From CBIFWW01 sp966186435 (lineage in GTDB: Bacteria > Pseudomonadota > Gammaproteobacteria > Enterobacterales > Enterobacteriaceae), in the NCBI GenBank assembly GCA_966186435.1, contig CBIFWW010000002.1, positions 1 through 64,000 on the forward strand: a DNA stretch of 64,000 nt, given 5' to 3'. Position numbers and translations under genes: made by a program. The notes under the pieces are model-generated. The model was not told the DNA's origin, ran no database searches, and was given only the letters and a program-made list of their open reading frames with translations. Below are positions 57,909-64,000 of the stretch, in pieces (the first letter of the stretch is position 1; the number at the start of each line of letters is the position of its first letter).

Positions 57909-58577
57909 ATGGCCCCCTCAGACCTGCTACAGCAAAACATTAAATACTTGATGGACCGCGATGGTATCGCCAGCGTGACTGAGCTGGCGCGTAAGTTGCA
58001 AATGCAGCAATCTACTCTGCACCGCATGTTGACGGGTGAAGTGCGCGATCCGAAATACACCACGCTAAGTAATATCGCCGGTTTCTTCGGTGTATCCCCG
58101 GTGGATTTGATCGAGCAAGATCTTCAGCAGCCTACCGCTGGCGATGACAGCACCCAGCACACCTGGCAGTTCCACGCCAAAGGTGCGCCGGTCTTGGGCA
58201 ACACCCAACTGGGCCACAGCGGCTACTGGAGCGATATGGAATACCCCGTGGGTAGCGGCGATGGCTATCTGCGTTGGCCCTCTGCCGATGAAGATGTCTA
58301 TGCGCTGAAATGCGTGGGGGACTCAATGATGCCGCGCATTAAGGAGGGGGAATACGTGATTATAGAGCCAAACCACAGTTGGCACCCCGGTGATGAAGTG
58401 TTAGTGGTGACCCATAATGGCGAGGTGATGGTGAAGACCTTCCTGTTCGAGCGGGACGGCTTTTATCATTTGCTGCCGGTGAATGAAGATCATGCGCCGA
58501 TCCGCATCGCCAAAACCGATGTCTCGGCAATTCAATATGTTGCCGGGATCGCCAAATCCACCCTATGGATGCCCTGA
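57909..58577 (+). CDS. S24 family LexA/CI-like transcriptional regulator
   Basis: A 222-residue phage-type repressor. Helix-turn-helix at about 20-45 (SVTELARKLQMQQSTLHRMLTGE); the C-terminal S24 peptidase domain has the Ser139 (VGDSMMP) and Lys176 (VMVKTF) dyad of self-cleaving repressors. At the place where CI-like proteins have Ala-Gly, this one reads TQLG (L101-G102), 37 residues before Ser139. Cleavage in the SOS response may thus be lost. The ATG at 57909 follows AAGGAG by 8 bases; the 27-residue extension is rejected. It diverges from the holin, which it probably represses. Confidence 0.88.
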   Translation: MAPSDLLQQNIKYLMDRDGIASVTELARKLQMQQSTLHRMLTGEVRDPKYTTLSNIAGFFGVSPVDLIEQDLQQPTAGDDSTQHTWQFHAKGAPVLGNTQLGHSGYWSDMEYPVGSGDGYLRWPSADEDVYALKCVGDSMMPRIKEGEYVIIEPNHSWHPGDEVLVVTHNGEVMVKTFLFERDGFYHLLPVNEDHAPIRIAKTDVSAIQYVAGIAKSTLWMP

Positions 58578-58633
58578 ACCTTTACAGGTGAATTTACCGC
58601 CACCTGGGGGTGCCAGCCCCACCAAAAGGTGCG

Positions 58634-58639
58634 TATAAT
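58634..58639 (+). promoter_or_regulatory. -10 hexamer of the yfhL promoter
   Basis: Perfect TATAAT 37 bases before the yfhL start codon; the -35 element (TGCCAG) is poor. Confidence 0.6.
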
Positions 58640-58675
58640 GCCCGCCCTGTTTCTGATGTTACTGAGAATATCCCC

Positions 58676-58936
58676 ATGGCCTTACTGATTACTAAAAAAT
58701 GCATCAATTGCGATATGTGCGAGCCAGAGTGCCCAAATGACGCGATTTCGATGGGGGATTCGATTTACGAAATTAATGCCGACCGCTGCACCCAGTGCGT
58801 GGGCCATTATGAAACGCCAACCTGCCAGAGCGTGTGCCCGATCCTTAACACCATCATTGAAGACCCGGCCCATAAAGAAAGCGAAGAGCAGCTGTGGGAT
58901 AAATTCGTCCAGCTGCACCACGCCGATAAGATTTAA
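58676..58936 (+). CDS. yfhL: Ferredoxin YfhL, two [4Fe-4S] clusters
   Basis: An 86-residue ferredoxin of the Allochromatium vinosum type. The first motif [12 protein letters not shown] and the second [18 protein letters not shown], with the longer loop between the second and third cysteines of the latter, are characteristic. It may serve enzymes with very low potentials; the E. coli protein has been connected with tRNA hydroxylation. The start ATG at 58676 matches E. coli. It converges on acpS: the stops interlock in TTAA. Confidence 0.95.
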   Translation: MALLITKKCINCDMCEPECPNDAISMGDSIYEINADRCTQCVGHYETPTCQSVCPILNTIIEDPAHKESEEQLWDKFVQLHHADKI

Positions 58937-59313
58937 CTTTCGATAATCACCGTGGCACAGGCATAGTGCCGCTCATCGGCCAAGGTGACGTGAATACTCA
59001 CTACCCCCATTTGCTCCGCCAGTGCCTTGGCCGCCCCGTGCAATGTCAGGCGCGGCTTACCCAACTCATCGTTATAAACTTCAAACTGATTAAAGGCCAG
59101 GCCGTTACGTATCCCGGTACCCAAGGCCTTTGACGCCGCCTCTTTTACCGCAAAGCGTTTTGCCAGGAAGCGTACCGGCTGATTATGGGTACAGTAAACT
59201 TCCAGCTCCCCCGCGCTCAGCACCCGCTGCGCCAGGCGATCGCCAGAGCGGGAAATAACCGCTTCAATGCGGCCAATCTCTACGATGTCCGTCCCGAGGC
59301 CAAGGATCGCCAT
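58933..59313 (-). CDS. acpS: Holo-[acyl-carrier-protein] synthase
   Basis: Transfers the 4'-phosphopantetheine of CoA to a serine of acyl carrier protein. The magnesium-binding [11 protein letters not shown] (D9) and [15 protein letters not shown] motifs are intact, and the 126-residue length is that of E. coli. Its start overlaps the pdxJ stop by one base, so the two are translated together. Confidence 0.98.
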   Translation of the reverse strand: MAILGLGTDIVEIGRIEAVISRSGDRLAQRVLSAGELEVYCTHNQPVRFLAKRFAVKEAASKALGTGIRNGLAFNQFEVYNDELGKPRLTLHGAAKALAEQMGVVSIHVTLADERHYACATVIIES

Positions 59314-60044
59314 TAGCGGCGGGCTTCCAGCATCAGGCGTTTCATTTCAGCTACCGCTTCTTTCAGGCCGCTCATCACAGCGCGCCCGATGATGGCATGG
59401 CCGATATTCAACTCGTGCATTTCTGGCAGTGCGGCAATGGCCGCCACATTGTGGTAAGTCAGCCCGTGCCCGGCATTCACTTTTAACCCCAGGCTGGCTG
59501 CATAGCGGGCGGCTTCAGCAATACGCGCCAGCTCCTGGGCCTGGGTGGCATCGTCTTTGGCATCGGCATAGCAACCGGTATGGATTTCAATATAAGACGC
59601 ACCTACGGCCACAGCGGCATCAATTTGCTTAGGGTCGGCATCAATAAACAGTGAAACCAGAATGCCCGCTTCCGCCAGACGCTGGCAGGCGCTACGCATT
59701 TTATCCAGCTGACCGGCCACATCCAAGCCACCTTCAGTAGTCACTTCCTGGCGTTTTTCTGGCACCAGGCAGCAGAAGTGAGGCCGGGTTTCACAGGCGA
59801 TAGCCACCATCTCTTCGGTCACGGCCATTTCAAGGTTCATGCGAGTGTCGAGGGTCTGGCGCAGTACCCGCACGTCACGGTCGGTTATGTGGCGGCGGTC
59901 TTCACGCAGGTGAACGGTGATGCCGTCTGCCCCAGCCTGCTCAGCAATAAACGCAGCCTGTACCGGGTCCGGATAAGCGGTACCGCGGGCATTACGCAGG
60001 GTGGCGATGTGGTCGATGTTAACGCCTAACAGTAATTCAGCCAT
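59313..60044 (-). CDS. pdxJ: Pyridoxine 5'-phosphate synthase
   Basis: Condenses 1-deoxyxylulose 5-phosphate with 3-amino-2-oxopropyl phosphate into pyridoxine 5'-phosphate in the vitamin B6 pathway. A TIM barrel with [45 protein letters not shown] and [10 protein letters not shown]. Length 243 equals E. coli. The recO gene lies 60 bases upstream, in the conserved rnc-era-recO-pdxJ-acpS order. Confidence 0.98.
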   Translation of the reverse strand: MAELLLGVNIDHIATLRNARGTAYPDPVQAAFIAEQAGADGITVHLREDRRHITDRDVRVLRQTLDTRMNLEMAVTEEMVAIACETRPHFCCLVPEKRQEVTTEGGLDVAGQLDKMRSACQRLAEAGILVSLFIDADPKQIDAAVAVGASYIEIHTGCYADAKDDATQAQELARIAEAARYAASLGLKVNAGHGLTYHNVAAIAALPEMHELNIGHAIIGRAVMSGLKEAVAEMKRLMLEARR

Positions 60045-60104
60045 GACAATCCTCGGTAGTAATCAGCAATGACCCGAAGTTTACACTGAGAGGGGAAAGC
60101 GTGG

Positions 60105-60833
60105 CTACGGCAGCTTGGCCGGAGGGATCTTTTTCGGGGTAAACTGGCGAAATAATTCGCGGCTTTTAAGCGGCTTGCCCCCCAGATAAGGCTTCAGGGC
60201 GATACGGGTAAAGCGCTTAGCGGCCCGCAGCACATCAGCATCGGGAAATTCCCGCTGGTATAGCGCCCGAAGCTGGCGGCCAGTAAAGCTGCTGTAATCC
60301 ACCACCAGGCTGGCAATGAAACCTTTCTCCTCCCGGTAGCGATAGGTCATCTCATCGCTGACTTCATCCCCACTCCCGGCGCAGTGGAGAAAATCTACCC
60401 CATAGCCGAGGTGGCCGAGTAGCGAAAGTTCGAAGCGGCGTAAGGCCGGTTCTGGCGTGCCATTAGTGCTGGCAAGTGCCTGGATACAATTCAGATAATC
60501 GAAGAACAGTTCAGCAAAGCGGATTTCCTGCTCCAGCACCCGGGACAACAATTCATTGACGTAGAGACCGCTGTACAGAGAAATACCGGTGAGGGGTAAG
60601 GCAAGAGAGGCTGCTTCGGCGTTACGTAGGGTTTTGACTTCCCCACGACCGCCCCAGCGAACTAACAGGGGGGTGAAAGGCTGTAACGTACCTTTCAAAA
60701 CAGAACGTTTAGAACGGGCGCCTTTGGCAATAAGCCGAACACGCCCGGAACCTTCGGTAAAAAGATCGAGCAGGAGGCTGGTTTCACTCCAGGGGCGACT
60801 ATGCAGGACGAATGCCCGCTCCCAGCCTTCCAT
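60105..60833 (-). CDS. recO: DNA repair protein RecO
   Basis: RecF-pathway mediator that anneals strands and helps load RecA on SSB-coated DNA. An OB-fold lies in the first 80 residues ([35 protein letters not shown]) and a helical domain follows. E. coli-type RecO proteins have no zinc finger, and this one also lacks the CxxC pairs. Length 242 equals E. coli. It is 10 bases after era. Confidence 0.97.
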   Translation of the reverse strand: MEGWERAFVLHSRPWSETSLLLDLFTEGSGRVRLIAKGARSKRSVLKGTLQPFTPLLVRWGGRGEVKTLRNAEAASLALPLTGISLYSGLYVNELLSRVLEQEIRFAELFFDYLNCIQALASTNGTPEPALRRFELSLLGHLGYGVDFLHCAGSGDEVSDEMTYRYREEKGFIASLVVDYSSFTGRQLRALYQREFPDADVLRAAKRFTRIALKPYLGGKPLKSRELFRQFTPKKIPPAKLP

Positions 60834-60843
60834 TGGTTACCCG

Positions 60844-62456
<1,613 letters not shown>

Positions 62457-62520
62457 TCAGCATACGGAACAGAGCTGAAAACCTGCAAAATGGTTAAATC
62501 AATGCTGTTTCGTGTGCCGT

Positions 62521-62538
62521 GGCTCCCTTGCGGGAGCC
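62521..62538 (-). other. Hairpin in the rnc leader
   Basis: GGCTCCC and GGGAGCC pair around a 4-base loop (GCAA tetraloop on the minus strand), about 95 bases upstream of the rnc start codon. There is no T run. In E. coli a stem in this leader is cut by RNase III; the stem here is short (about 8 bp), so the same role is uncertain. Confidence 0.5.
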
Positions 62539-62607
62539 AACCGTAACTTAAGGGGGATTATTCTATACGCAACAGCCGGGGATGTCGTTAGCTGTTTGAC
62601 GTTATTA

Positions 62608-63564
62608 TCAATGAATACCGCCAATTCGGCCTAAACGAACGCCCGTTGGCCATTCACCTTCTTGCTTTTCAAAACTCATCCAGATAATCGTGGCTTTACC
62701 TACCAGATTGGCTTCAGGAACAAAGCCCCAGTAACGGCTGTCGGCGCTGTTATCCCGGTTATCACCCATCATGAAATAATGGCCCGGCGGCACGATCCAG
62801 GTATTGGTTTTATTGCTGTAATTGCCCACATTATCCTGGGCAATGGGTACCATCAGGATGCGGTGAGTCACCTCACCCAAGGTTTCATTGCGGCCCAAAA
62901 GGCGAATGCCGTTTTCTTTGGTTTCGCCCTGGGGCAGCTGCCAGAAACCGCTGTTGGATTCCATGCCATTGCGGTTAGAGAAGGTCTGGACAAAATCACT
63001 GTTTTGAATATCAGAATAAGTGATCGGCAGCGCGCTGTCACAAGCTTGGCCAGAACTGCAATTTGGCTGAACGGTAACTTGCTTGGCGATTGGGTCGTAA
63101 GTCACGCGGTCACCCGGCAAACCTACTACGCGCTTGATGTAATCCACGGTTGGATTCAGCGGGTATTTGAATACCGCGATATCGCCGCGCTTAGGATGGC
63201 CGGTTTCAATCAGCGTTTTTTGATACAGCGGATCTTTAATCCCATAGGCGAATTTCTCCACCAGAATAAAGTCACCGATTAGCAGCGTTGGCATCATAGA
63301 GCCTGACGGGATCTGGAAAGGCTCATAAATAAATGAGCGCACAATCAGCACCACGGCCAGCACCGGGAAGATAGATCCCCCGGTTTCCAGCCAGCCGGCT
63401 TTCGGTGGCAGTGTGTTACCGATGGAAGGATCGATATCCCCACCGGTCACCATCGGCTCCATTTTTGCCCGGCGCTTCGGTGCAAAAACAAATTTATCAA
63501 CGCACCACAGCAGCCCGGTGACTAATGTGGCGATAACTAAAATCAGGGCAAACGTGTTCGCCAT
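62608..63564 (-). CDS. lepB: Signal peptidase I
   Basis: Removes signal peptides of exported proteins at the periplasmic side of the inner membrane. Two N-terminal membrane segments (about 3-22 and 62-80), then the catalytic Ser in PSGSMMPTL and Lys in YIKRVVGLPGD, and GDNRDNSADSRYWG near the end. Length 318 (E. coli 324). It follows lepA by 16 bases, in the lepA-lepB-rnc order. Confidence 0.98.
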   Translation of the reverse strand: MANTFALILVIATLVTGLLWCVDKFVFAPKRRAKMEPMVTGGDIDPSIGNTLPPKAGWLETGGSIFPVLAVVLIVRSFIYEPFQIPSGSMMPTLLIGDFILVEKFAYGIKDPLYQKTLIETGHPKRGDIAVFKYPLNPTVDYIKRVVGLPGDRVTYDPIAKQVTVQPNCSSGQACDSALPITYSDIQNSDFVQTFSNRNGMESNSGFWQLPQGETKENGIRLLGRNETLGEVTHRILMVPIAQDNVGNYSNKTNTWIVPPGHYFMMGDNRDNSADSRYWGFVPEANLVGKATIIWMSFEKQEGEWPTGVRLGRIGGIH

Positions 63565-63580
63565 GACAGCTCCTTAGGGT

Positions 63581-64000
63581 TTATTTACTGTCTTTACCGA
63601 CGTGCAGAATCGCCAGGAACGCTTCTTGTGGCAGCTCCACGTTACCGATCTGCTTCATGCGTTTCTTACCTTCTTTCTGTTTTTGCAGCAGCTTTTTCTT
63701 ACGGCTGATATCGCCACCGTAGCATTTCGCCAGAACGTTTTTACGTAGCTGTTTCACAGTAGAACGGGCAATGATGTGGTTACCGATGGCCGCCTGGATA
63801 GCAATATCAAACTGCTGGCGCGGGATCAGCTCTTTCATTTTCTCAACCAACTCACGGCCACGATACGGCGCGTTGTCGTTATGGGTGATCAGTGCCAGGG
63901 CATCCACGCGTTCACTGTTGATCAATACATCCACCCGCACCATGTTAGAAACCTGGAAGCGTTTGAAGTTGTAATCCAGCGAGGCGTAACCACGGGAAGT
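63581..64000 (-). CDS. lepA: Elongation factor 4 (LepA), C-terminal part
   Basis: The last ~140 codons of lepA; the start lies beyond the window edge. LepA is a translational GTPase related to EF-G that acts in initiation and, with stress, back-translocation. Seen here are [25 protein letters not shown], the [27 protein letters not shown] stretch and the family's C-terminal [15 protein letters not shown]. The frame is open to the window end, so this is not a truncation in the genome. Confidence 0.97.
   Translation of the reverse strand, partial: TSRGYASLDYNFKRFQVSNMVRVDVLINSERVDALALITHNDNAPYRGRELVEKMKELIPRQQFDIAIQAAIGNHIIARSTVKQLRKNVLAKCYGGDISRKKKLLQKQKEGKKRMKQIGNVELPQEAFLAILHVGKDSK

Noticed and set aside
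63581..64000. Apparent short lepA gene
   Set aside because: The frame is open at the window edge; the shortness comes from the window limit.

Overview
The window is a chromosomal stretch of an enterobacterium (order Enterobacterales). Gene content and order follow the Escherichia coli K-12 region from yfgJ-der-bamB to rnc-lepB-lepA almost gene for gene, and protein lengths and many residues agree closely. Several things place it outside Escherichia, perhaps in Yersiniaceae or Hafniaceae: a NicO/DUF1007 metal-export pair beside csiE, a non-lipoprotein YnfC relative, a sugar cluster before glyA, a full-length 127-bp ERIC element and the intergenic details. The genus cannot be fixed from the sequence alone. 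No rRNA, tRNA, IS element or CRISPR array was seen.

Layout. 1-1.5 kb: an AT-rich orphan type VI secretion island (Hcp, an Ntox44-type toxin, a membrane-anchored putative immunity protein). 1.5-9 kb: yfgJ, der, bamB, yfgM, hisS, ispG, rodZ (minus strand; GTPase for ribosome assembly, outer-membrane assembly, tRNA charging, isoprenoids, cell shape). 9.3-18.6 kb: rlmN, ndk, pbpC and the alpha-2-macroglobulin gene yfhM. 18.7-20.4 kb: sseA and sseB. 20.5-27.7 kb: pepB and the complete isc operon (iscR-iscS-iscU-iscA-hscB-hscA-fdx-iscX) with two tandem IscR sites. 27.7-34.4 kb: trmJ, suhB with a boxA leader, the NicO pair, csiE, a frameshifted hcaT and a YnfC-family protein. 34.5-41.5 kb: an accessory sugar cluster (mutarotase, sugar porter, a 1091-residue DUF5107/TPR protein, divergent ROK regulator). 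41.5-44.8 kb: glyA, hmp, ERIC, glnB. 44.9-53 kb: glrR-qseG-glrK, the GlmY small RNA with its sigma-54 promoter and GlrR boxes, and purL with a PurR box. 53-57 kb: mltF, tadA, pgpC and the RpiR-type regulator yfhH. 57-58.6 kb: a small phage-derived island (holin, broken lysozyme start, S24 regulator). 58.7-64 kb: yfhL, acpS, pdxJ, recO, era, rnc, lepB and the 3' part of lepA, cut by the window edge.

The conserved backbone works as several well-known circuits: IscR represses its own operon according to Fe-S status; GlrK/QseG/GlrR activates GlmY through sigma 54; PurR joins purL and glyA; NsrR controls hmp; SuhB with Nus factors acts on its own leader. The most novel material is the three accessory islands: the Hcp/Ntox44 toxin module, the ROK/DUF5107 sugar cluster, and the holin/S24 island whose regulator keeps its Ser-Lys dyad but has Leu in place of Ala at the expected self-cleavage site. 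hcaT appears inactivated by one missing base.
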